Below are positions 16,751 to 26,900 of a DNA stretch of 41,719 nucleotides, one piece after another. The notes under the pieces are model-generated. The model was not told the origin of the DNA, made no database searches, and worked only from the letters and a program-made list of their open reading frames with translations. Each line of letters begins with the position of its first letter. Position 1 is the stretch's first letter. Made by a program: the position numbers and the translations under genes. The DNA comes from JBFXAM01 sp050184295 (lineage in GTDB: Bacteria > Planctomycetota > Phycisphaerae > UBA1845 > Fen-1342): assembly GCA_050184295.1 (NCBI GenBank), contig JBFXAM010000035.1, forward strand, positions 1 through 41,719. Direction: 5' to 3'.

Positions 16751-17622
16751 GATGCGTTCTCCTGTTCCGGGTCGCGCGTCCATTCCGTCGCGATCGACGC
16801 CTTGGGAATGTCGTACTTCACGCGGCAGAACGGGATCAGGTCAAGGTAGTTGGGGTCGAACTCGCGGACGGGATGCGGGTGGATCACGCCGTAAACGTGC
16901 GGCGGCGTGCAACCGAATCCGGCGACGACGAGAGCTGAGATCGGCTTACGAGCGGGTTCGACGCCGATCAGCGGGCTTGGTTTCAGGAACGCGGCCGATT
17001 TGAAGTTCGTCGATTGAAACGCCTCGCCAACGGCCTCGCCGCGGCGCGGCTCGAAGTACCAACTGATGTTCGTCTCGCCGGTAAGCAGCCACTCGACGAA
17101 CGTCTTGCGGATGCACGACACCGAGGCGTGATAGTGAAACGTGCCGACGGCCAGCACGCAGGGTGCGTCGAGTTTTGAGCATTGCGGTGTCTTGGCCGTC
17201 ACTTCCGCAAAGATGGCGTCGTTGAGGTGGTGGTAATTCCGCGCTCCCTCCGTAAAGACCGGCGGAAGGGCGCTGTGCTCGGTCGCCGTATCGATGCGGA
17301 TGCACGTCACCTCTGCATAAAACTTGCGGCCGTCCTTGTGACAGACGAAGTCCGGCGCCTTTTTCTTCCCGGTGAGGTCGGCGTTGGGCTCGACGGTCAC
17401 GCCGCAGTCGCTCAGGACGGCCCAGAACATCGCTTCGCAGGTGGCCGCCTCCGGGTCGGCGTTGTAGAGCCGGCCCCAGTTACGCGCGTGTTGAGCGTCA
17501 AAACGCTCGATCCAGCGGATGAACTTTGTGAGGACGCTCGGGTCGGGCGGTGCGAACGGTGGTGCGGGCGCAACACTGCCCGGAGCGTCGCCCTGGCTGG
17601 TGTGGTCGGCGCCGGGCATCAT
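16747..17622 (-). CDS. Nuclease-like protein embedded in the type I operon
   Basis: The protein has 291 residues. The segment KKKAPDFVCHKDGRKFYAEVT resembles the core of the PD-(D/E)xK nuclease fold: PDF, a beta hairpin, then AEV followed by Thr where Lys is usual. An upstream EAMFWAVLSDCGVTVEP fits the helix that precedes that core. The C-terminal part (KPISALVVAGFG, PHVYGVIHP) is beta-rich. Its cutting ability is uncertain because the Lys is missing. ATGATG at 17622-17617 overlaps the stop of the previous gene; I take the first ATG. A frame extending to 17784 is a shadow of the upstream gene. Confidence 0.7.
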   Translation of the reverse strand: MMPGADHTSQGDAPGSVAPAPPFAPPDPSVLTKFIRWIERFDAQHARNWGRLYNADPEAATCEAMFWAVLSDCGVTVEPNADLTGKKKAPDFVCHKDGRKFYAEVTCIRIDTATEHSALPPVFTEGARNYHHLNDAIFAEVTAKTPQCSKLDAPCVLAVGTFHYHASVSCIRKTFVEWLLTGETNISWYFEPRRGEAVGEAFQSTNFKSAAFLKPSPLIGVEPARKPISALVVAGFGCTPPHVYGVIHPHPVREFDPNYLDLIPFCRVKYDIPKASIATEWTRDPEQENAS

Positions 17623-19463
17623 CGGGCCACCGCCCTGTACGCCTGCTGCGGGTGGGCGGGCTGGTCCGGAAACTGATAGACCAGCTCGCTGTCGCGGACC
17701 ATCGGACGGAGGTGCGTCGTGATCAGGTGGTGCTGATTCCGGCCGAGAATCGCGGAAAGCTCCTCGGACGAGAGCGTTTTCCACTCGCAGAGGCGGCGGA
17801 TGACGGCACGGATGTCGGCGGGGCTTGCACGCTGACCAAGGGCGCGCACGGCATCGGCTAGCTCTGTGGGTAAGCCCTGTACGTTGCCACGGAACCCTGT
17901 AGGTTGCGGCTTACCTACAGGGCTTACCGCAGGGGTCGATGCCGGGGAGGTTGCCGGCGTGGCGCCGGGGCTGAGCAGCCGGGCGGTCGGGATGTAATAG
18001 GTGCCGACGCTCTTGCCCTGTTGGTCCAGCAGTCCGGCATCGCGGAGCCGGCGGAGGTGGCCGCTGGCTACGAGCGTATCGACGCGATTCAGGTCGCGGT
18101 ACGCGGCGTTGTTGATGGCCCCCACCTCGCGGGCGAAAACCAACGCCCGGGCCTCGTCCTCGGCGAGCTGGAGATCGGCGAAGTGGCCGAGCCAGGTGAT
18201 GTCGTCCTGGTTCAGGAAGTGGTGGAAGAGAAACGTTACGACGAACGAGTCGCGTTCGCGGTCCGATTCGAACGTCGGTGGACTGAGGCCCGCCTGGGCG
18301 AGAGATTCGCGCATCGCGCGAATGCCGGAACCCTTCGTTTCGGCGAAGCGGGTCTCATGAAGAACGGCGGCGATTTTCTCGTTGCGCGTGAACGAGCCTG
18401 GTTCGCCCAGGCGGTCGTCTGGAACGAGGGAATGGCCGGGATTTCGGATTTCGAGCCGGTTGCTGTAACGGATGATCTGCACGGGCTGGCGAGGCCGGTA
18501 GCTGCGGTGCATGACTGCGTTGACGATTGCCTCGCGAATTGCCGTGCGCGGGATGAGCGGCACGTCGGTCCGCTGATTCGAGTTCGGCGGCAGGCGGAAC
18601 GCCTTGGGAATGTCATCCAACACGGCGTTTATTGCGCGCGGAATGATCTGAATCAGCGGACCGAGCAGCTCGATCGACTCGAAGCGCTCATCCGGCGACT
18701 TCACCCATTCGCGGCCGGGCACGCGGATGTAATCCACGCGCGTCATGGGGAAGAAACGACGAATGGAGCCCTGCTTGCCGAAGAGCAGGAGGCCGGCGAT
18801 CGTCGGCCGAGGCGACCCGCCGGACCGTGTGATGCATGCGAGTGCGTAGAGCAGATCCTCATCGCTGTACGCAAGCTCGGGAGCATTGGGGTTCGCTTCT
18901 CGGCGGTAGCGGCGATAGTCCTGAATCGCGGCTAAATCGAGGTCGCTCATTCCGGCGTCATCGACCACGGTTTCATCGAATGTGCGGTGAGATCGGGCCT
19001 GGTAGAAAAGCGCGATGTCGTCGTCGGTGCATTTCTGGTCCGTTGACCCGATGCGCCGGTACGCGCCTTTTGGAAGGCCGCGCGATTCGATAAAGATCGG
19101 CTTCTCGCCTTCTTGAGCTTCAGCAACAAAGGCGACTATGACGCGCTTGCCGTCGATATTCTCTACCGAAATCGCCGGCCGAACCGGGCGATTCAGCATC
19201 TGGCGGCACTGCGTCGCAAGATCGGCCTGAACCTTGTCGGCATCCGATACGCCGACGACTTCGTACGACGGAAAGAGCGAATCGGGCGCGAGTCGGACGC
19301 CGAGCAGCAAATAGCCGCCGCCACGCCCGGGCTCGTTGGCGAACGCTGAGACCGTCTCCAAAATCGACGCGCCGATCTGCTCGCCAGCCTTCGCTTCGAT
19401 CTGAACGGACTCGTCGCGTTCGTTCAGGTGGTGCCAAAGCTCGTCGAAACTCAAATTGGCCAA
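17619..19463 (-). CDS. AlbA-like DNA-binding / ATPase-like protein
   Basis: A 614-residue protein of the family often found between hsdM and hsdS. The N-terminal 130 residues look like an AlbA_2 (Schlafen-type) domain: ESVQIEAKAGEQIG, FANEPGRGGGYLLLGV and the closing GAYRRIGSTDQKCTDDDI. A GHKL-like ATPase region follows at about 300-420, with IREAIVNAVMHRSY, LEIRNPGHS and ETKGSGIRAMRES. A winged helix and a Thr/Pro-rich linker precede another helical end. The TTG start at 19463 has AGGA eight bases upstream and lies 11 bases after hsdM. It may regulate the restriction genes or sense phage; this is inference. Confidence 0.85.
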   Translation of the reverse strand: MANLSFDELWHHLNERDESVQIEAKAGEQIGASILETVSAFANEPGRGGGYLLLGVRLAPDSLFPSYEVVGVSDADKVQADLATQCRQMLNRPVRPAISVENIDGKRVIVAFVAEAQEGEKPIFIESRGLPKGAYRRIGSTDQKCTDDDIALFYQARSHRTFDETVVDDAGMSDLDLAAIQDYRRYRREANPNAPELAYSDEDLLYALACITRSGGSPRPTIAGLLLFGKQGSIRRFFPMTRVDYIRVPGREWVKSPDERFESIELLGPLIQIIPRAINAVLDDIPKAFRLPPNSNQRTDVPLIPRTAIREAIVNAVMHRSYRPRQPVQIIRYSNRLEIRNPGHSLVPDDRLGEPGSFTRNEKIAAVLHETRFAETKGSGIRAMRESLAQAGLSPPTFESDRERDSFVVTFLFHHFLNQDDITWLGHFADLQLAEDEARALVFAREVGAINNAAYRDLNRVDTLVASGHLRRLRDAGLLDQQGKSVGTYYIPTARLLSPGATPATSPASTPAVSPVGKPQPTGFRGNVQGLPTELADAVRALGQRASPADIRAVIRRLCEWKTLSSEELSAILGRNQHHLITTHLRPMVRDSELVYQFPDQPAHPQQAYRAVAR

Positions 19464-19474
19464 GCTCGATTCCT

Positions 19475-20944
19475 TTATGCCTTCGCGGCGGCGCCATTTT
19501 CGAGCAAGGCGAGCACGTTGTTAAGTTCGCCGATTGCACCCTGCAGCTCGCCGATTGCGTCGGTGACGAGCTCTGTCGGTTCGGGCAGCTCGTCGGCATC
19601 GTCGAGCGACTCCTCCTTCAGCCACTTGAAGCCGTCGAGCTTGAAGTCGCGGGCCTTCACTTCGCTGACCGGGAAGCTGCGCCAGCGATCCCCGCCGAGC
19701 CACCCTTTGTCACCGCTGGGACTATCCGACTCCTGACGGGGCTTACCCTGCTTGGAGCCAAAGCGGCCATTGGGATCGACGCCGTAACAACGAACAAATT
19801 CGGCGAAGTGCTCAGGCGTAAGGGGCCGGTCCTTCTTCGTGATTCCAGGGACATTCGTACGGGCGTCGTAGATCCAGACCTTCTCTGTCTTCGGCCCCTT
19901 CGTGAAGAACACGACGTTGGCTTTTACGCCTTGGGCGTATGGTGTGAACGTGCCGCGGGGGAGCCGGAGGACTGTGTGCAGGTCGCAGTCCTCCGTGACG
20001 ATCTTCATGACCTCGCCCGCCTTGTCGGCGAATAGGCAGTTATCTGGCAAGACGACGGCCGCCCGGCCGCCGCGTTTCAGAATCGTGTGGACGTGCTGAA
20101 GGAAGTTGAGCTGCTTGTTGCTCGTCTCAATCGTAAAATCGTCGCGTGTCGGCGCCTGGCCGGCGCCTTTGGTGCCGAACGGCGGATTGGTCAGAACCAC
20201 GTCAAACGAGCTAATTCCTTGCGGTGGATCGTAAATCGTGTCACCGAGCGTGATCTGCGGCTCGATGCCGTGGAGATAGAGGTTCATGAGAGCCAGGCGA
20301 CGCGGGGTCGCTCCGATGTCCTGGCCGAAATAGGTCGCGGTCTTCAAGCGCTTCGCGACAGCACGATCGATCGCGCCGCCTCCCGTTTCTTCCATCAGCC
20401 ACTCGTAGGCCGATACGAGAAAGCCGCCCGTCCCGCAGGCGGGATCGCAGACCGTAAAGTCGCGCGTGGCGCGCGGGTCGGGTTTCATGCAGCGAACGAT
20501 GGCCTGAATGAGGACGCGCGGCGTGAACAGTTGCCCGGCGCCCTTCTTTCCCTCGCTCGCGGCCTTTTCGAGCAATCCCTCGTACGCCTGGGCCTTCACA
20601 TCGACGTTGAGTGCGGTCCATTCGACCTCGTCGATGAGATTGATCAGGCGTTTGAGGCTCGTGGGCTTCGTGAAGCGGGACTGGGCTTCGGCAAAAATAT
20701 CACCGAGAATTCCGGGCTGCTTCCCCAGTTTGCGGAGAATGTCGGTGTATCCGTCAAGCGCGTCTGTTCCAGCCAGATTGCGAAGCGCGGGCCAGTCGCT
20801 GCCGCGCGGCAACTCGATGCCCCGCTCGTCCGCCATCTTGAGAAACAGCAGGTACGTGAGCTGTTCGACGTACTCGGTGTAACCGACACCGTCGTGCCGG
20901 AGCGTGTGGCAGTAGCCCCAGAGTTTCTGCACGATTTCAATCAT
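19475..20944 (-). CDS. hsdM: Type I restriction-modification methylase subunit
   Basis: HsdM methylates adenine at N6 in the target chosen by HsdS and is also needed for cutting. The N-terminal helical domain spans about 1-120 (YTEYVEQLTYLLFLKMADE). GQLFTPRVLIQAIV near 137-150 begins the methylase domain. DPACGTGG at 167-174 is the S-adenosylmethionine site and NPPF at 253-256 the catalytic motif. The 489-residue length is normal. It overlaps hsdR by four bases. The C-terminus WLKEESLDDADELPEP is the usual coiled-coil-like end. Confidence 0.95.
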   Translation of the reverse strand: MIEIVQKLWGYCHTLRHDGVGYTEYVEQLTYLLFLKMADERGIELPRGSDWPALRNLAGTDALDGYTDILRKLGKQPGILGDIFAEAQSRFTKPTSLKRLINLIDEVEWTALNVDVKAQAYEGLLEKAASEGKKGAGQLFTPRVLIQAIVRCMKPDPRATRDFTVCDPACGTGGFLVSAYEWLMEETGGGAIDRAVAKRLKTATYFGQDIGATPRRLALMNLYLHGIEPQITLGDTIYDPPQGISSFDVVLTNPPFGTKGAGQAPTRDDFTIETSNKQLNFLQHVHTILKRGGRAAVVLPDNCLFADKAGEVMKIVTEDCDLHTVLRLPRGTFTPYAQGVKANVVFFTKGPKTEKVWIYDARTNVPGITKKDRPLTPEHFAEFVRCYGVDPNGRFGSKQGKPRQESDSPSGDKGWLGGDRWRSFPVSEVKARDFKLDGFKWLKEESLDDADELPEPTELVTDAIGELQGAIGELNNVLALLENGAAAKA

Positions 20945-23652
20945 GCTGCGATTGCCTCGTTAAGCGTGCGCAAAATCGGTTCGAGCTTCCCGTCAAAGCT
21001 CCGGTTCGCTACGTTCCAGCCACCCTCGCGGGAGAAAATTGGCACATCATCGAAATCCTCGCGCTCGATGGACAGATTCTCGATCAGGTGAGCGCGGATC
21101 CGTGTCAACCAGCGCCGTTGATCTTCCGTGAATTGGTCGGCCCACGTCGGCGCGACACCATCTCGCGGGGCGAGGCGCCGCAACGCGCGATCCACCCGTT
21201 CGGGGGCGGTGAGTAGCGGTTCCTCTTCATGAGCCGCGTGCTTCACCATCGAAATCACCTCGACCAGCGCTTTGTGGTAGTGGAGGGCATGGGCACGCTG
21301 AAGTGCGTCGACCGTAAACCTCTCACGACTCGCAGCGAGCTTCTGGCGCAGTTCTGCGAGCGCAGTCGTGTTCCATTCTTGGGGTCGGCCCAACAAGATC
21401 TCAATTGCTGAGATGTGCGCCGGATTCTCTCGCACGAACTGAGTGAACGCCGCAAGATAGTCGGCAGGTTTGTGCTCCTGTCCGGCGCCGTCACGAATCA
21501 GCCACTGCGATGACACTTCGTCGATCGCTTCGTAGGCGATTAGGAAGCGCCGCTCCGGGCGCGGGTAGTTGACCAGCAGGTCCTGAAACGCCGGATCTCG
21601 TAGGAGTTTCATCGCCTCGGTGAACTTGGTCGCGATTGCTCGCGGAAGCCCGGTTGCGAACTTTGCGACGTCCCCATCTGGAATGTACGCTGCAAAGAGC
21701 TGTCGAGCGTCGCCCGACATTTCCTTGTTGATTCGGTGCAGGCGCTTGACCAGGCATCGGGTCGCGTACTCCCGATCGCGATTCTGCCAGATGTCCTCGA
21801 CTAGCTCCTGAATCGTCTTCGCCGCGCGGTCGGGTGGATCAGTCTCGAAGGCGGATGCGTTTCGGAAATACTCCAACAACGTGCCATCGAAGCAGTCGAA
21901 CACGACGAAGTGTGACTTGTCGGGGTATTTTTCGCCCTTGCGTGTACCCCTCCCAAGCATTTGTTCAAAGAGGATGCGGCTCTTCACCGGGCGCAGAAAG
22001 ACGATGAACTCCAGGTCCGGGATGTCCACACCGGTTGTCAGCATATCGACCGAAACGACGATGCTGGGGGCTGGTCGGTTGCGGAACTCGCGGATGCGTT
22101 GGAGCGGACGGTCAACGGTGGGACTGCCGGTGATCTTCTGCACGAACGAATCGCCGCGGCCGAACACTGTACGGCACGTCGTCACGAGCTGGTCGGCGTG
22201 TGAGACATGCGGAATGTCGTTGGCGGCGAAAATCAGCGTTTTGGGGAAGCGCCCGTACCGTTGCTCGTGCTCCAGGGCGTAACGTTTGATTTCCTCAATG
22301 ATCTTGCGGTTCGAGTCGGGAACAGTGATATCACGCTCAACTTGAGCCGCGTCGAACTGCCGCTCGTCTTCGAGTATGTCGAGTTGCTGCGTACCCTTGG
22401 TCGGGTCGATCAAGCCGACGTGCTCCCCCTCCTGCAAGAACACGCCGTCGATACGTACGCCGGACTTGACCTTCACGGCGTCGAAGTCGACGAGGAATCC
22501 CTCGCGAACAGCGCGCTCATATTCATACCGATACACGACGTCCTTGAAATATGCGGTGGTGTGAGCAGCGGGCGTCGCGGTTAAGCCGATGTTGATCGCG
22601 TCGAAGTGTTCGAGTGTGTCGCGCCACACGGACAGCTCGGCGGCTGTGTAGCCGCGATGGCACTCATCGGCGATAACGATGTCGAAAGCATGGATGGGGA
22701 TGTCGAGACGTTCGTCTGCGTCCTCGTCGAACCCCTCGTCGCCAGCGTGGATGGCCGCGTCACGACCGAAGAGATTCATCGCCATCCGCTGAATCGTGGA
22801 AATGTACACGAACGCGTGCTTGGGTTGGGGGTCGAGGAGGTATTCACGGGGAAGTACGCTTGGATCGAACGGCTCATCTTCGCCCCAGTCCTCGCGGCGG
22901 AACCGCTGGCTGTAGGTCTCATAGATGCTCGTGAATTTGAGTCCGGGCTCCGGCTCAAAGGCGGCGAACGCGCGAACAGCCTGCGCAGCGAGAGCTCGGC
23001 GGTCCACCAGAAAGAGCACACGGCGGCCGACATCCGCCTTCATGAAGCGGTAGACCTGATTGACCATGGTGAACGTCTTACCGGTGCCGGTCGCCATCGC
23101 AACGAGCATACGCCGCGAGTGCGAGGCAATCGCGGCCTCAATCGCCGCGTTCGCCTCGCGTTGGTACGGTCGGAGACGCGGATGTTCGTTCGGAATGCCA
23201 AGCAGTCGAGCGGAGAGCTCATCCAGCCGGCGAACGAGAGCCTCTCGAATAGCGTTCGGCGTCGGAAGGTCGCTCACGCTTCGCGAGGCGTTCAACGGAT
23301 GCCGCACGTCATGGAACCAGACAACTTCACCGTTGGTGGACCAAAGGAACGGCACGTGGAGTCCGTCGTAGTCGAAGGCGGTTCCTCCGAGTCCCCTCGC
23401 ATAACGCTCGGCCTGCACCAAGACGTTCTGAGGTCCAAGCGACAGCTTTTTCGCTTCGATGACGCCGACCAATCCGCCATCGACCACGAAAGCGTAATCG
23501 GCCGGGCCGCTCGCCGTGTCCAGCTCAGTGATGGCGTGCTGACGTAGCTGGGTGAGGTCTGTGCCGGGTTGAAAGGGCACGACGGTCCAGCCGAGAGCGC
23601 GCAGGCGCGTATCGATTCGAGTTCGTCGGGTTTGTTGCTCGGACTCGGACAT
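20941..23652 (-). CDS. hsdR: Type I restriction enzyme, translocase/nuclease subunit
   Basis: HsdR pumps DNA and cuts it when unmethylated sites are met. The N-terminal nuclease is visible as ADYAFV with Asp52 and VIEAKK with Glu66 and Lys68. The helicase motor follows: ATGTGKT at 187-193, DECH at 329-332, LTATPA at 357-362 and QMLGRGTRKG further on. It is the EcoEI-like type of about 900 residues. It is the first gene of the minus-strand operon. GAGAGGA directly touches the ATG, so spacing is poor and the true start could differ slightly. Confidence 0.95.
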   Translation of the reverse strand: MSESEQQTRRTRIDTRLRALGWTVVPFQPGTDLTQLRQHAITELDTASGPADYAFVVDGGLVGVIEAKKLSLGPQNVLVQAERYARGLGGTAFDYDGLHVPFLWSTNGEVVWFHDVRHPLNASRSVSDLPTPNAIREALVRRLDELSARLLGIPNEHPRLRPYQREANAAIEAAIASHSRRMLVAMATGTGKTFTMVNQVYRFMKADVGRRVLFLVDRRALAAQAVRAFAAFEPEPGLKFTSIYETYSQRFRREDWGEDEPFDPSVLPREYLLDPQPKHAFVYISTIQRMAMNLFGRDAAIHAGDEGFDEDADERLDIPIHAFDIVIADECHRGYTAAELSVWRDTLEHFDAINIGLTATPAAHTTAYFKDVVYRYEYERAVREGFLVDFDAVKVKSGVRIDGVFLQEGEHVGLIDPTKGTQQLDILEDERQFDAAQVERDITVPDSNRKIIEEIKRYALEHEQRYGRFPKTLIFAANDIPHVSHADQLVTTCRTVFGRGDSFVQKITGSPTVDRPLQRIREFRNRPAPSIVVSVDMLTTGVDIPDLEFIVFLRPVKSRILFEQMLGRGTRKGEKYPDKSHFVVFDCFDGTLLEYFRNASAFETDPPDRAAKTIQELVEDIWQNRDREYATRCLVKRLHRINKEMSGDARQLFAAYIPDGDVAKFATGLPRAIATKFTEAMKLLRDPAFQDLLVNYPRPERRFLIAYEAIDEVSSQWLIRDGAGQEHKPADYLAAFTQFVRENPAHISAIEILLGRPQEWNTTALAELRQKLAASRERFTVDALQRAHALHYHKALVEVISMVKHAAHEEEPLLTAPERVDRALRRLAPRDGVAPTWADQFTEDQRRWLTRIRAHLIENLSIEREDFDDVPIFSREGGWNVANRSFDGKLEPILRTLNEAIAA

Positions 23653-23945
23653 TCCTCTCGCCTGGCTGTCGCGCTGCCCAGCGCGCGACGACGGATTAAT
23701 CCACCGACGCCTACGCGATAGCTGTCACGGAAACCGCCTCTAATGTAACGCCAAATGGGGTACGGGCCATAACGTCGACCGCCGAGCTGCGTGACGGCAG
23801 CCGCAGCAACGTCGCTTCGTGACGGGTGACCACCTCCGGGCATCTGCGGTCTGTCGGCCGGTGTCACATCACGCATCCACCCGCGCGCTCCATAACGCTG
23901 TTAGAGCAAAGTCACCTCGTAATCGAGGACCACGCGGAGAAATTC
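23653..23945. promoter_or_regulatory. Divergent promoter region between hsdR and the methylase/helicase gene
   Basis: These 293 bases separate two long divergent operons and should hold both promoters. A hairpin at 23670-23685 (6 bp, GCCC loop) lies just upstream of the hsdR start. A somewhat AT-richer patch appears near 23690-23760. I could not identify promoter boxes with confidence. Confidence 0.45.
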
Positions 23946-26900
23946 ATGCAGCAGTTTTTTGATTGGGCGCCCGTGACGAAGCCGTCGCCCAATGCTGAGC
24001 AATTGGGAGTGCGGGATCAGACGGAAGGCGGGTCGCAGGACCTTGGGGCGACCTTGCGACGATTCGCGCTTTGGATTTCGGCCGCCCTGGAGTCAGATCC
24101 GACAACAATCGTCGACAACAGCCGGGTAGCGTCGCTCGTGCGTAAAACCTTTGGCACATCAGCCGGCCACGCGCGCGACGCTTACGACGCCGCCGAAGCA
24201 GGGATGAATATCCACATCAAGAACGCTGGCATCGATCTCTCAGACGTTCCGTCTGCGATCAAATCGCTCGTCGCGCTGCAAGGCCGCATGCCCCGTCAAG
24301 CGCGGCGTGACGAGTCGCAGATTGAGCTTCAGCAATTCAGCACGCCGCCGGCCGAAGCGCTACTCATCGTGAGCGCGGCGGCGCTTCGCCACGGAATGGT
24401 CGTTCTCGAACCGAGCGCCGGAACGGGCAACATCGCTGTCTTAGCTCGGTTGACCGGCGCCAGCGTTGATACGAATGAAATCGACGAACGCCGGCGAGCC
24501 TTGCTGGAGTTTCAGGGATTCACGCCCACGACCTTCGATGCGGAGCGCCTCGACAACCTGCTTCCGCCCGGCAAATTCTACGACGCGGTCGTGATGAACC
24601 CCCCGTTCTCGGCGACCGGCGGGCGGGTCAAGGGGCACGACACGGCCTTTGGTGCGAGGCACGTCGAACATGCGCTGTTGCGGCTCAAGTCCGGCGGCAG
24701 ATTGGTCGCAATCGTCGGGCGCGGCATGGCGCTGGACCGACCGAAGTTCCGGGCCTGGTGGGCGGACATCGAGGGTCGATTCCGCGTGCGGGCAAACATC
24801 GGCATCGACGGCGGCGTCTACGCGAAGTTCGGAACGACGTTCGACCATCAGATCATTGTGATCGATAACGACGGGGCAACCACAAACGAAACAGACATCG
24901 TCACCGGCTGGGGACTGACGCTCCACCAGGCGTGGGAAAAACTCAGGGTGCTAACAGAGGAAGACGTGTATGGGCGAATTCGCAGACTCAATCCGGGTGC
25001 AGGCGGCGACGGTGCTGAAGAACCTGGCTCGACAACCGTGCGCCCCAGAGGCGGACCCGGTCATCGAGCTGATCTCGCATCTGGTGGAGCCGGAGACGAA
25101 CGACTATCGAGTGCAGGAGGGGGAATTCGCGGCGACGGACGAGTGGATTCGGTGGAGCCGGCTCATCGCGACTCGTCCACGCGCCGTGACGACCGCAGTA
25201 ACGGCGACGTTGGAATGGGAGCGGCCGCACCTGCCGCACGACATGCCGATGATGCAGGTCTGGGCGGCGAGACTTGTACTCAGCACGCTGGATCGGTTTG
25301 CGTTGACGTAGGCAGCAAACTGGAGCGCGGCCCGTCCGTCCCGCTTCAGGTCGAAGATGGCTCGGTCTACGCCGCCTACCACGTTCAGAAGGCCCGCGTC
25401 TCCGGCGCGGAGCCGCATCCGGCAAACGTGGTGGAATCGGTCGCGATGGCCTCCGTCGAGCCGCCGGACGTCACCTTTCAACACGCATTCCCCCTCGACG
25501 TGATCCGTGAAGGCCGCATCTCCGACATTCAACTCGAAGACACGGTCTATGCCGGCCAGGCGACGAACTCGTTTCTGCCGGACGGCTCACGACGTGGGCA
25601 CTGGAACGGTGACGGCACGGGCATCGGCAAGGGCCGCGAGATCTACGCGTTCATGTACGACCAGTATCAGCGCGGGCACACGAAGCACGTGCATATCTCT
25701 GCGTCGCACCAACTCGTGGCCGACGCCGAGCGCGACCGCAGCGCCGTCGGCCTGCCGCTACCCATCATCCATCAGGCCCGCTTCAAGACCGTAGACCGCG
25801 TGACAGCCCCGGAAGGCGTGTTCTTCACGACGTACACGATGCTCAGCATGGACTTCGACGGCGACCGGCAGCGTTTCAAGCAGCTTACTGACTGGCTCGG
25901 CCCAGATTTCGACGGTGTCATTGCATTCGACGAAGCACACTTGATGAAGAATGCCGCGGCGACGCCGCACGGCGCGAAAGCGACCGTCGATGAAGGTACG
26001 CTACGCGGCAATATGGGCATCGCGTTGCAGCGTCTCTTTCCGCGTGCCCGCGTGCGATACTTCAGCGCAACCGGTGCGACCGAAGCCCGCCACATGGCGC
26101 CATATGAACGGTTGGGCCTCTGGGGCGAAGGCGCGCCGTTTTCCGATTTCGCCGCCTTTCTGGTGGCGATGGAACGCGGCGGTGTGGCCGCGATGGAGAT
26201 GCTCTGTCGCGACCTGAAGAGCGTCGGCACGTACCTGTCGCGAACGATCAGCTACGGGCCGACCCGACTGCCGGATGGCAGCGTCGTGCCCGACAGCGCC
26301 GTCGAATACGAGCCGCTCGTCCATCGGATGACAGCCGACGAGCGCCGGCAATACGACCAGATCGCCGACCTGTGGGCCGAGCTGCTCACGGCGTTCGAGC
26401 GCGGGGAACAGACTGCCTGCCAAAAACGCAACGCGCATCGGTACGCCCAGTTCTACGCTGCCCAACAGCGGTTCTTTCTGCAACTGATGCTCGCATATGC
26501 GTTGCCGGATGTGATTCCGGCCATCGAGAGCGACCTCGCGGCGGGGCGATCGGTTGTCCTGAGCCTGTTCAATACGGGCGAAGCCCAAGCAGACCGCAAG
26601 GTCCGTGACGCCCGCGCCCAGGGCGTCGAACTGAGCGAGTTGGACGCGACGCCGCGCGAGATGATCGTGCAGCTCATCGAGACGCAGTTCCCAATCTACC
26701 AGTACCGCGAGCAGACCGACCCAATTACCGGCAACGTCGTCAGCGTGCGCGTCGAGGATGCGGCGGGGAACCCGGAGATCAATCGCGAAAACCTCCGCCG
26801 GCAGCAGGAACTGCTCGATAAGATGGCGGACGTTGACATCCCGCACAACCCGCTCGATGCGCTTGTGAGCCACTTCGGCGTGAGCAATGTCGCCGAGATC

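Noticed and set aside
17904..18935. 343-codon plus-strand frame
   Set aside because: Shadow of the AlbA/ATPase-like gene on the other strand.
22606..23547. 313-codon plus-strand frame
   Set aside because: Shadow of hsdR.
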